In this document: positions 37,001-49,500 of the stretch, piece after piece
Layout: each line of letters begins with the position of its first letter
Position numbering within the stretch: the stretch's first letter is position 1
Assembly: GCF_029227915.1 (NCBI RefSeq)
Contig: NC_079879.1
Location: 310,001-374,000, forward strand
DNA length: 64,000 nucleotides
Source of the DNA: Hydractinia symbiolongicarpus
Taxonomy: Eukaryota > Cnidaria > Hydrozoa > Anthoathecata > Hydractiniidae
Direction of reading: 5' to 3'
The notes under the pieces: model-generated
What the model was told of the DNA's origin: nothing
The model's database searches: none
What the model saw: the letters and a program-made list of their open reading frames with translations, nothing else
Program-made: the position numbers and the translations under genes

Positions 37001-37677
37001 GAACGATTTTTTAAATTATTATTTCACCACTAAGACGCATGAGACTTTTAGTTTTCAGAAATGATTTCATTTTTGATGAGACGCTGAATAAAAGGAGTTT
37101 AATCGCCGGCAAACGAAAACCCGCGATTTCCCGTAAATCCCGGACTCGGCCCGTATAGTCAAAAGTGTACAAAGAAAGTACCCAGGGAGTAAACTCATTT
37201 CCCGAACGATTCTTTAAATTATTTTTTCACCATTAAAACGCATGAGACTTGTAGTTTTCAAAAATGATTTCATTTTTGATGAGACGCTGAATAAAAGGAG
37301 TTTAATCTCCGGCAAACGAAAACCCGTGATTTCCCGTAAATCCCGGCCCCGGCCCGTATAGTCAAAAGTACACAAAGAAAGTACGCAGGGAGTAAACTCA
37401 TTTCCCGAACGATTCTTTAAATTATTTTTTCACCACTAAAACGCATGAGACTTGTAGTTTTCAAAAATGATTTCGTTTTGGATGAGTCGCTGAATAAAAG
37501 AAGTTTAATCGCCGGCAAACGAAAACCCGCGATTTCCCGTAAATCCCGGGCTTGGCCCGTATAGTCGAGTGTATACAAAGAAAGTACCCAGGGAGTAAAC
37601 TCATTTTCCGAACAATTTTTTAAATTATTTTTTCACCACTAAGACGCATGAGACTTTTAGTTTTCAAAAATTATTTC

Positions 37678-40600
37678 ATTTTTGATGAGACGCTGAATAA
37701 AAGGAGTTTAATCTCCGGCAAACGAAAACCCGTGATTTCCCGTAAATCCCGGCCCCGGCCCGTATAGTCAAAAGTACACAAAGAAAGTACGCAGGGAGTA
37801 AACTCATTTCCCGAACGATTCTTTAAATTATTTTTTCACCACTAAAACGCATGAGACTTGTAGTTTTCAAAAATGATTTCGTTTTGGATGAGTCGCTGAA
37901 TAAAAGAAGTTTAATCGCCGGCAAACGAAAACCCGCGATTTCCCGTAAATCCCGGGCTTGGCCCGAATAGTCGAGTGTATACAAAGAAAGTACCCAGGGA
38001 GTAAACTCATTTTCCGAACAATTTTTTAAATTATTTTTTCACCACTAACACGCATGAGACTTTTAGTTTTCAAAAATGATTTCATTTTTGATGAGACGCT
38101 GAATAAAAGGAGTTTAATCGCCGGCAAACGAAAACCCGCGATTTCCCGAAAATCCCGGACTCGGCCCGTATAGTCAAAAGTGTACAAAGAAAGTACCCAG
38201 GGAGTAAAATTATTTCCCGAACGATTCTTTAAATTATTTTTTCACCACTAAAACGCATGAGACTTGTAGTTTTCAAAAATGATTTCATTTTTGATGAGAC
38301 GCTGAATAAAAGGAGTTTAATCTCCGGCAAACGAAAACCCGTGATTTCCCGTAAATCCCGGACCCGGCCCGTATAGTCAAAAGTACACAAAGAAAGTACG
38401 CAGGGAGTAAACTCATTTCCCGAACGATTCTTTAAATTATTTTTTCACCACAAAAACGCATGAGACTTGTAGTTTTCAAAAATGATTTCATTTTTGATGA
38501 GACGTTGAATAAAAGGAGTTTAATCTCTGGCAAACGAAAACCCGTGATTTCCCGTAAATCCCGGACCCGGCCCGTATAGTCAAAAGTACACAAAGAAAGT
38601 ACGCAGGGAGTAAACTCATTTCCCGAACGATTCTTTAAATAATTTTTTCACCACTAAAACGCATGAGACTTGTAGTTTTCAAAAATGATTTCATTTTTGA
38701 TGAGACGCTGAATAAAAGGAGTTAATTCGCCGGCAAACGAAAACCTGCGATTTCCCGTATATCCCGGACTCGGCCCGTATAGTCGAATGTATACAAAGAA
38801 AGTACCCAGGGATTAAACTCATTTCCCGAACGATTTTTTAAATTATTATTTCACCACCAAAACGCATGAGACTTGTAGTTTTCAAAAATGATTTCATTTT
38901 TAATGAGACGCTGAATAAAAGGAGTTTAATCTCCGGCAAACGAAAACCCGCGATTTCCCGTAAATCCGGGACCCTGCCCGTATAGTCAAAAGTATACAAA
39001 GAAAGTACGCAGGGAGTAAACTCATTTCCCGAACAATTCTTTAAATTATTTTTTTACCACTAAAACGCATGAGACTTGTAATTTTCAAAAATGATTTCAT
39101 TTTTGATGAGACGCTGAATAAAAGGAGTTTAATCGCCGGCAAATGAAAACTCGCGATTTCCCGTAAATCCCGGACTCGGCCCGTATAGTCAAAAGTATAC
39201 AAAGAAAGTACCCAGGGAGTAAACTCATTTCCCGAACGATTCTTTAAATTATTTTTTCACCACTAAAACGCATGAGACTTGAAGTTTTTAGAAATGATTT
39301 CATTTTTGATGAGACGCTGAATAAAAGGAGTTTAATCGCCGGCAAACGAAAACCCGCGACTTCCCGTATATCCCAGACTCGGCCCGTATAGTCGAATGTA
39401 TACAAAGAAAGTACCCAGGGAGTAAACTCATTTCCCGAACGATTCTTTAAATTATTTTTTCACCACTAAAACGCATGAGACTTGTAGTTTTCAAAAATGA
39501 TTTCATTTTTGATGGAACGCCGAATAAAAGGAGTTTAATCTCCGGCAAACAAAAACCCGCGATTTCCCGTAAATCCCGGACCCGGCCCGTATAGTCGAAT
39601 GTATACAAAGAAAGTAAACAGGGAGTAAACTCATTTCCCGAACGATTTTTTAAATTAATTTTTTACCACTAAAACGCATAAGACTTGTAGTTTTCAAAAA
39701 TGATTTCATTTTTGATGAGACGCTGATTAAAAGGAGTTTAATCGCCGGCAAACGAAAACCCGCGATTTCCCGTATATCCCGGACTCGGCCCGAATAGTCG
39801 AATGTATACAAAAAAAGTACCCAGGGAGTAAACTCATTTCCCGAACGATTCTTTAAATTATTTTTTCACCACTAAAACGCATGAGGCTTGCAGTTTTCAA
39901 AATTGATTTCATTTTTGATGAGACGCTGAATAAAAGGAGTTTAATCTCCGGCAAACGAAAACCCGTGATTTCCCGTAAATCCCGGACCCGGCCCGTATAG
40001 TCAAAAGTACACAAAGAAAGTACGCAGGGAGTAAACTCATTTCCCGAACGATTCTTTAAATTATTTTTTCACCACAAAAACGCATGAGATTTGTAGTTTT
40101 CAAAAATGATTTCATTTTTGATGAGACGCTGAATAAAAGGAGTATAATCGCCGGCAAACGAAAACCCGCGATTTCGCGTATATCCCGGACTCGGCCCGTA
40201 TAGTCGAATGTATACAAAGAATGTACCCAGGGAGTAAACTCATTTCCCGAACGATTTTTTAAATTATTATTTCACCACCAAAACGCATGAGACTTGTAGT
40301 TTTCAAAAATGATTTCATTTTTAATGAGACGCTGAATAAAAGGAGTTTAATCTCCGGCAAACGAAAACCCGCGATTTCCCGTAAATCCGGGACCCTGCCC
40401 GTATAGTCAAAAGTATACAAAGAAAGTACGCAGGGAGTATACTCATTTCCCGAACGATCCTTTAAATTATTTTTTCACCACAAAAACGCATGAGACTTGT
40501 AGTTTTCAAAAATGATTTCATTTTTGATGAGACGTTGAATAAAAGGAGTTTAATCTCTGGCAAACGAAAACCCGTGATTTCCCGTAAATCCCGGACCCGG

Positions 40601-43600
40601 CCCGTATAGTCAAAAGTACACAAAGAAAGTACGCAGGGAGTAAACTCATTTCCCGAACGATTCTTTAAATAATTTTTTCACCACTAAAACGCATGAGACT
40701 TGTAGTTTTCAAAAATGATTTCATTTTTGATGAGACGCTGAATAAAAGGAGTTAATTCGCCGGCAAACGAAAACCTGCGATTTCCCGTATATCCCGGACT
40801 CGGCCCGTATAGTCGAATGTATACAAAGAAAGTACCCAGGGATTAAACTCATTTCCCGAACGATTTTTTAAATTATTATTTCACCACCAAAACGCATGAG
40901 ACTTGTAGTTTTCAAAAATGATTTCATTTTTAATGAGACGCTGAATAAAAGGAATTTAATCTCCGGCAAACGAAAACCCGCGATTTCCCGTAAATCCGGG
41001 ACCCTGCCCGTATAGTCAAAAGTATACAAAGAAAGTACGCAGGGAGTAAACTCATTTCCCGAACAATTCTTTAAATTATTTTTTTACCACTAAAACGCAT
41101 GAGACTTGTAATTTTCAAAAATGATTTCATTTTTGATGAGACGCTGAATAAAAGGAGTTTAATCGCCGGCAAATGAAAACTCGCGATTTCCCGTAAATCC
41201 CGGACTCGGCCCGTATAGTCAAAAGTATACAAAGAAAGTACCCAGGGAGTAAACTCATTTCCCGAACGATTCTTTAAATTATTTTTTCACCACTAAAACG
41301 CATGAGACTTGAAGTTTTTAGAAATGATTTCATTTTTGATGAGACGCTGAATAAAAGGAGTTTAATCGCCGGCAAACGAAAACCCGCGACTTCCCGTATA
41401 TCCCAGACTCGGCCCGTATAGTCGAATGTATACAAAGAAAGTACCCAGGGAGTAAACTCATTTCCCGAACGATTCTTTAAATTATTTTTTCACCACTAAA
41501 ACGCATGAGACTTGTAGTTTTCAAAAATGATTTCATTTTTGATGGAACGCCGAATAAAAGGAGTTTAATCTCCGGCAAACAAAAACCCGCGATTTCCCGT
41601 AAATCCCGGACCCGGCCCGTATAATCGAATGTATACAAAGAAAGTAAACAGGGAGTAAACTCATTTCCCGAACGATTTTTTAAATTATTATTTCACCACT
41701 AAGACGCATGAGACTTTTAGTTTTCAGAAATGATTTCATTTTTGATGAGACGCTGAATAAAAGGAGTTTAATCGCCGGCAAACGAAAACCCGCGATTTCC
41801 CGTAAATCCCGGACTCGGCCCGTATAGTCAAAAGTGTACAAAGAAAGTACCCAGGGAGTAAACTCATTTCCCGAACGATTCTTTAAATTATTTTTTCACC
41901 ACTAAAACGCATGAGACTTGTAGTTTTCAAAAATGATTTCATTTTTGATGAGACGCTGAATAAAAGGAGTTTAATCTCCGGCAAACGAAAACCCGTGATT
42001 TCCCGTAAATCCCGGCCCCGGCCCGTATAGTCAAAAGTACACAAAGAAAGTACGCAGGGAGTAAACTCATTTCCCGAACGATTCTTTAAATTATTTTTTC
42101 ACCACTAAAACGCATGAGACTTGTAGTTTTCAAAAATGATTTCGTTTTGGATGAGTCGCTGAATAAAAGAAGTTTAATCGCCGGCAAACGAAAACCCGCG
42201 ATTTCCCGTAAATCCCGGGCTTGGCCCGAATAGTCGAGTGTATACAAAGAAAGTACCCAGGGAGTAAACTCATTTTCCGAACAATTTTTTAAATTATTTT
42301 TTCACCACTAACACGCATGAGACTTTTAGTTTTCAAAAATGATTTCATTTTTGATGAGACGCTGAATAAAAGGAGTTTAATCGCCGGCAAACGAAAACCC
42401 GCGATTTCCCGAAAATCCCGGACTCGGCCCGTATAGTCAAAAGTGTACAAAGAAAGTACCCAGGGAGTAAAATTATTTCCCGAACGATTTTTTAAATTAT
42501 TTTTTCACCACTAAAACGCATGAGACTTGTAGTTTTCAAAAATGATTTCATTTTTGATGAGACGCTGAATAAAAGGAGTTTAATCTCCGGCAAACGAAAA
42601 CCCGTGATTTCCCGTAAATCCCGGACCCGGCCCGTATAGTCAAAAGTACACAAAGAAAGTACGCAGGGAGTAAACTCATTTCCCGAACGATTCTTTAAAT
42701 TATTTTTTCACCACAAAAACGCATGAGACTTGTAGTTTTCAAAAATGATTTCATTTTTGATGAGACGTTGAATAAAAGGAGTTTAATCTCTGGCAAACGA
42801 AAACCCGTGATTTCCCGTAAATCCCGGACCCGGCCCGTATAGTCAAAAGTACACAAAGAAAGTACGCAGGGAGTAAACTCATTTCCCGAACGATTCTTTA
42901 AATAATTTTTTCACCACTAAAACGCATGAGACTTGTAGTTTTCAAAAATGATTTCATTTTTGATGAGACGCTGAATAAAAGGAGTTAATTCGCCGGCAAA
43001 CGAAAACCTGCGATTTCCCGTATATCCCGGACTCGGCCCGTATAGTCGAATGTATACAAAGAAAGTACCCAGGGATTAAACTCATTTCCCGAACGATTTT
43101 TTAAATTATTATTTCACCACCAAAACGCATGAGACTTGTAGTTTTCAAAAATGATTTCATTTTTAATGAGACGCTGAATAAAAGGAGTTTAATCTCCGGC
43201 AAACGAAAACCCGCGATTTCCCGTAAATCCGGGACCCTGCCCGTATAGTCAAAAGTATACAAAGAAAGTACGCAGGGAGTAAACTCATTTCCCGAACAAT
43301 TCTTTAAATTATTTTTTTACCACTAAAACGCATGAGACTTGTAATTTTCAAAAATGATTTCATTTTTGATGAGACGCTGAATAAAAGGAGTTTAATCGCC
43401 GGCAAATGAAAACTCGCGATTTCCCGTAAATCCCGGACTCGGCCCGTATAGTCAAAAGTATACAAAGAAAGTACCCAGGGAGTAAACTCATTTCCCGAAC
43501 GATTCTTTAAATTATTTTTTCACCACTAAAACGCATGAGACTTGAAGTTTTTAGAAATGATTTCATTTTTGATGAGACGCTGAATAAAAGGAGTTTAATC

Positions 43601-45553
43601 GCCGGCAAACGAAAACCCGCGACTTCCCGTATATCCCAGACTCGGCCCGTATAGTCGAATGTATACAAAGAAAGTACCCAGGGAGTAAACTCATTTCCCG
43701 AACGATTCTTTAAATTATTTTTTCACCACTAAAACGCATGAGACTTGTAGTTTTCAAAAATGATTTCATTTTTGATGGAACGCCGAATAAAAGGAGTTTA
43801 ATCTCCGGCAAACAAAAACCCGCGATTTCCCGTAAATCCCGGACCCGGCCCGTATAGTCGAATGTATACAAAGAAAGTAAACAGGGAGTAAACTCATTTC
43901 CCGAACGATTTTTTAAATTAATTTTTTACCACTAAAACGCATAAGACTTGTAGTTTTCAAAAATGATTTCATTTTTGATGAGACGCTGATTAAAAGGAGT
44001 TTAATCGCCGGCAAACGAAAACCCGCGATTTCCCGTATATCCCGGACTCGGCCCGAATAGTCGAATGTATACAAAAAAAGTACCCAGGGAGTAAACTCAT
44101 TTCCCGAACGATTCTTTAAATTATTTTTTCACCACTAAAACGCATGAGGCTTGCAGTTTTCAAAATTGATTTCATTTTTGATGAGACGCTGAATAAAAGG
44201 AGTTTAATCTCCGGCAAACGAAAACCCGTGATTTCCCGTAAATCCCGGACCCGGCCCGTATAGTCAAAAGTACACAAAGAAAGTACGCAGGGAGTAAACT
44301 CATTTCCCGAACGATTCTTTAAATTATTTTTTCACCACAAAAACGCATGAGATTTGTAGTTTTCAAAAATGATTTCATTTTTGATGAGACGCTGAATAAA
44401 AGGAGTATAATCGCCGGCAAACGAAAACCCGCGATTTCGCGTATATCCCGGACTCGGCCCGTATAGTCGAATGTATACAAAGAATGTACCCAGGGAGTAA
44501 ACTCATTTCCCGAACGATTTTTTAAATTATTATTTCACCACCAAAACGCATGAGACTTGTAGTTTTCAAAAATGATTTCATTTTTAATGAGACGCTGAAT
44601 AAAAGGAGTTTAATCTCCGGCAAACGAAAACCCGCGATTTCCCGTAAATCCGGGACCCTGCCCGTATAGTCAAAAGTATACAAAGAAAGTACGCAGGGAG
44701 TATACTCATTTCCCGAACGATCCTTTAAATTATTTTTTCACCACAAAAACGCATGAGACTTGTAGTTTTCAAAAATGATTTCATTTTTGATGAGACGTTG
44801 AATAAAAGGAGTTTAATCTCTGGCAAACGAAAACCCGTGATTTCCCGTAAATCCCGGACCCGGCCCGTATAGTCAAAAGTACACAAAGAAAGTACGCAGG
44901 GAGTAAACTCATTTCCCGAACGATTCTTTAAATAATTTTTTCACCACTAAAACGCATGAGACTTGTAGTTTTCAAAAATGATTTCATTTTTGATGAGACG
45001 CTGAATAAAAGGAGTTAATTCGCCGGCAAACGAAAACCTGCGATTTCCCGTATATCCCGGACTCGGCCCGTATAGTCGAATGTATACAAAGAAAGTACCC
45101 AGGGATTAAACTCATTTCCCGAACGATTTTTTAAATTATTATTTCACCACCAAAACGCATGAGACTTGTAGTTTTCAAAAATGATTTCATTTTTAATGAG
45201 ACGCTGAATAAAAGGAGTTTAATCTCCGGCAAACGAAAACCCGCGATTTCCCGTAAATCCGGGACCCTGCCCGTATAGTCAAAAGTATACAAAGAAAGTA
45301 CGCAGGGAGTAAACTCATTTCCCGAACAATTCTTTAAATTATTTTTTTACCACTAAAACGCATGAGACTTGTAATTTTCAAAAATGATTTCATTTTTGAT
45401 GAGACGCTGAATAAAAGGAGTTTAATCGCCGGCAAATGAAAACTCGCGATTTCCCGTAAATCCCGGACTCGGCCCGTATAGTCAAAAGTATACAAAGAAA
45501 GTACCCAGGGAGTAAACTCATTTCCCGAACGATTCTTTAAATTATTTTTTCAC
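37678..45553 (+). repeat. Duplication of a 3.6-kb block at 4,263-bp spacing (21 monomers)
   Basis: Positions 37678-41290 correspond to 41941-45553 at a constant offset of 4,263 bp. Checks: CCCGGCCCC at 37748/42011, GCCCGAATAG at 37961/42224, GAGACGTTG at 38501/42764, GATGGAACG at 39511/43774, ATTTCGCGTATATCC at about 40173/44436 and GATCCTTTAAAT at about 40457/44720. The few differences seen are single bases, such as GATTCTTT against GATTTTTT near 38228/42491. After 45553 the second copy lacks one monomer that the first has (the GAAGTTTTTAG type). Confidence 0.85.
38450..41680 (+). repeat. Nested 1.2-kb duplication at 2,030-bp spacing (10 monomers)
   Basis: Positions 38450-39650 match 40480-41680 at 2,030 bp. 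Checks are GAGACGTTG (38501/40531), GGGATTAAACTC (38811/40841), GACTTCCCGTATATCCC (39358/41388) and GATGGAACG (39511/41541). This pair lies inside one copy of the 4.26-kb duplication and its right partner repeats the pattern, so the 2.03-kb event came first. Confidence 0.8.
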
Positions 45554-46540
45554 CACTAAAACGCATGAGACTTGTAGTTTTCAAAAATGATTTCATTTTT
45601 GATGGAACGCCGAATAAAAGGAGTTTAATCTCCGGCAAACAAAAACCCGCGATTTCCCGTAAATCCCGGACCCGGCCCGTATAATCGAATGTATACAAAG
45701 AAACTAAACAGGGAGTAAACTCATTTCCCGAACGATTTTTTAAATTAATTTTTTACCACTAAAACGCATAAGACTTGTAGTTTTCAAAAATGATTTCATT
45801 TTTGATGAGACGCTGATTAAAAGGAGTTTAATCGCCGGCAAACGAAAACCCGCGATTTCCCGTATATCCCGGACTCGGCCCGAATAGTCGAATGTATACA
45901 AAAAAAGTACCCAGGGAGTAAACTCATTTCCCGAACGATTCTTTAAATTATTTTTTCACCACTAAAACGCATGAGGCTTGCAGTTTTCAAAATTGATTTC
46001 ATTTTTGATGAGACGCTGAATAAAAGGAGTTTAATCTCCGGCAAACGAAAACCCGTGATTTCCCGTAAATCCCGGACCCGGCCCGTATAGTCAAAAGTAC
46101 ACAAAGAAAGTACGCAGGGAGTAAATTCATTTCCCGAACGATTCTTTAAATTATTTTTTCACCACAAAAACGCATGAGATTTGTAGTTTTCAAAAATGAT
46201 TTCATTTTTGATGAGACGCTGAATAAAAGGAGTATAATCGCCGGCAAACGAAAACCCGCGATTTCCCGTATATCCCGGACTCGGCCCGTATAGTCGAATG
46301 TATACAAAGAATGTACCCAGGGAGTAAACTCATTTCCCGAACGATTTTTTAAATTATTATTTCACCACCAAAACGCATGAGACTTGTAGTTTTCAAAAAT
46401 GATTTCATTTTTAATGAGACGCTGAATAAAAGGAGTTTAATCTCCGGCAAACGAAAACCCGCGATTTCCCGTAAATCCGGGACCCTGCCCGTATAGTCAA
46501 AAGTATACAAAGAAAGTACGCAGGGAGTAAACTCATTTCC

Positions 46541-49500
46541 CGAACAATTTTTTAAATTAATTTTTTACCACTAAAACGCATAAGACTTGTAGTTTTCAAA
46601 AATGATTTCATTTTTGATGAGACGCTGATTAAAAGGAGTTTAATCGCCGGCAAACGAAAACCCGCGATTTCCCGTATATCCCGGACTCGGCCCGAATAGT
46701 CGAATGTATACAAAAAAAGTACCCAGGGAGTAAACTCATTTCCCGAACGATTCTTTAAATTATTTTTTCACCACTAAAACGCATGAGGCTTGCAGTTTTC
46801 AAAATTGATTTCATTTTTGATGAGACGCTGAATAAAAGGAGTTTAATCTCCGGCAAACGAAAACCCGTGATTTCCCGTAAATCCCGGACCCGGCCCGTAT
46901 AGTCAAAAGTACACAAAGAAAGTACGCAGGGAGTAAACTCATTTCCCGAACGATTCTTTAAATTATTTTTTCACCACAAAAACGCATGAGATTTGTAGTT
47001 TTCAAAAATCATTTCATTTTTGATGAGACGCTGAATAAAAGGAGTTTAATCTCTGGCAAACAAAAACCCGTGATTTCCCGTAAATCCCGGACCCGGCCCG
47101 TATAGTCAAAAGTACACAAAGAAAGTACGCAGGGAGTAAACTCATTTCCCGAACGATTCTTTAAATAATTTTTTCACCACTAAAACGCATGAGACTTGTA
47201 GTTTTCAAAAATGATTTCATTTTTGATGAGACGCTGAATAAAAGGAGTTAATTCACCGGCAAACGAAAACCCGCGATTTCCCGTATATCCCGGACTCGGC
47301 CCGTATAGTCAAATGTATACAAAGAAAGTACCCAGGGCTTAAACTCATTTCCCGAACGATTTTTTAAATTATTTTTTCACCACTAAAACGCATGAGACTT
47401 GTAGTTTTCAAAAAGGATTTCATTTTTGATGAGACGCTGAATAAAAGGAGTTTAATCGCCGGCAAACGAAAACCCGCGATTTCCCGTATATCCCGGACTC
47501 GGGCCGTATAGTCGAATGTATACAAAGAAAGTACCCTGGGAGTAAACTCATTTCCCGAACGATTTTTTAAATTATTATTTCACCACCAAAACCCATGAGA
47601 CTTGTAGTTTTCAAAAATGATTTCATTTTTGATGAGACGCTGAATAAAAGGAGTTTAATCTCCGGCAAACGAAAACCCGCGATTTCCCGTAAATCCAGGA
47701 ACCGGCCCGTATAGTCAAAAGTATACAAAGAAAGTACGCAGGGAGTAAACTCATTTCCGAACGATTCTTTAAATTATTTTTTCACCACTAAAACGCATGA
47801 GACTTGTAGTTTTCAAAAATGATTTTATATTTGATGAGACGCTGAATAAAAGGAGTTTAATCTCCGGCAAACAAAAACCCGCAATTTCCCGTATATCCCG
47901 GACTCGGCCCGTATAATCGAATGTATACAAAGAAAGTACCCAGGGAGTAAACTCATTTCCCGAACAATTTTTTAAATTCTTTTTTCACCACTAAAACGCA
48001 TGAGACTTGTAGTTTTCAAAAAAGATTTCATTTTTGATGAGACGCTGAATAAAAGGAGTTTAATCGCCGGCAAACGAAAACTTGCGATTTACCGTATATC
48101 CCGGACTCGGCCCGTATAGTCGAATGTATACAAAGAAAGTACCCAGGGAGTAAACTCATTTCCCGAACGATTCTTTAAATTATTTTTTCACCACTAAAAC
48201 ACATGAGACTTGTAGTTTTCAAAAATGATTTCATTTTTGATGAGACGCTGAATAAAAGGAGTTTAATTTCCGGCAAACGAAAACCCGTGATTTCCCGTAA
48301 ATCCTGGACCCGGCCCGTATAGTCAAAAGTACACAAAGAAAGTACGCAGGGAGTAAACTCATTTCCCGAACGATTCTTTAAATTATTTTTTCACCACAAA
48401 AACGCATGAGATTTGTAGTTTTCAAAAATGATTTCATTTTTGATGAGACGCTGAATAAAAGGAGTTTAATCTCTGGCAAACGAAAACCCGTAATTTCCCG
48501 TAAATCCCGGACCCGGCCCGTATAGTCAAAAGTACACAAAGAAAGTACGCAGGGAGTAAACTCATTTCCCGAACGATTCTTTAAATAATTTTTTCACCAC
48601 TAAAACGCATGAGACTTGTAGTTTTCAAAAATGATTTTATTTTTGATGAGACGCTGAATAAAAGGAGTTAATTCGCCGGCAAACGAAAACCCGCGATTTC
48701 CCGTATATCCGCGACTCGGCCCGTATAGTCGAATGTATACAAAGAAAGTACCCAAAGGCTTAAACTCATTTCCCGAACGATTTTTTAAATTATTTTTTCA
48801 CCACTAAAACGCATGAGACTTGTAGTTTTCAAAAATGATTTCATTTTTGATGAGACGCTGAATAAAAGGAGTTTAATCGCCGGCAAACGAAAACCCGCGA
48901 TTTCCCGTATATCCCGGACTCGGCCCGTATAGTCGAATGTATACAAAGAATGTACCCAGGGAGTAAACTCATTTCCCGAACGATTTTTTAAATTATTATT
49001 TCACCACCAAAACGCATGAGACTTGTAGTTTTCAAAAATGATTTCATTTTTAATGAGACGCTGATAAAAAGGAGTTTAATCTCCGGCAAACGAAAACCCG
49101 CGATTTCCCGTAAATCCGGGACCCTGCCCGTATAGTCAAAAGTATACAAAGAAAGTACGCAGGGAGTAAACTCATTTCCCGAACGATTCTTTAAATTATT
49201 TTTTTACCACTAAAACGCATGAAACTTGTAATTTTCAAAAATGATTTCATTTTTGATGAGACGCTGAATAAAAGGAGTTTAATCGCCGGCAAACGAAAAC
49301 TCGCGATTTCCCGTAAATCACGGACTCGGCCCGTATAGTCAAAAGTATACAAAGAAAGTACCCAGGGAGTAAACTCATTTCCCGAACGATTCTTTAAATT
49401 ATTTTTTCACCACTAAAACGCATGAGACTTGTAGTTTTTAAAAATGATTTCATTTTTGATGAGACGCTGAATAAAAGGAGTTTAATCGCCGGCAAACGAA

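Larger units (their letters stand above)
37001..46540 (+). repeat. Satellite subregion E with nested higher-order repeats
   Basis: Diagnostic variants are GAGACGTTGAATAAAAGG (38501, 40531, 42764, 44794), GATGGAACGCCGAATAAAAG (39511, 41541, 43774, 45601), GGGATTAAACTC, GACTTGAAGTTTTTAGAAATG, GAGGCTTGCAGTTTTC and TTTTTAATGAGACG. Their spacing of 2,030 bp, with jumps of 2,233 and 1,827 bp, defines a nested higher-order organisation described in the next two entries. No gene is visible. Confidence 0.85.
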
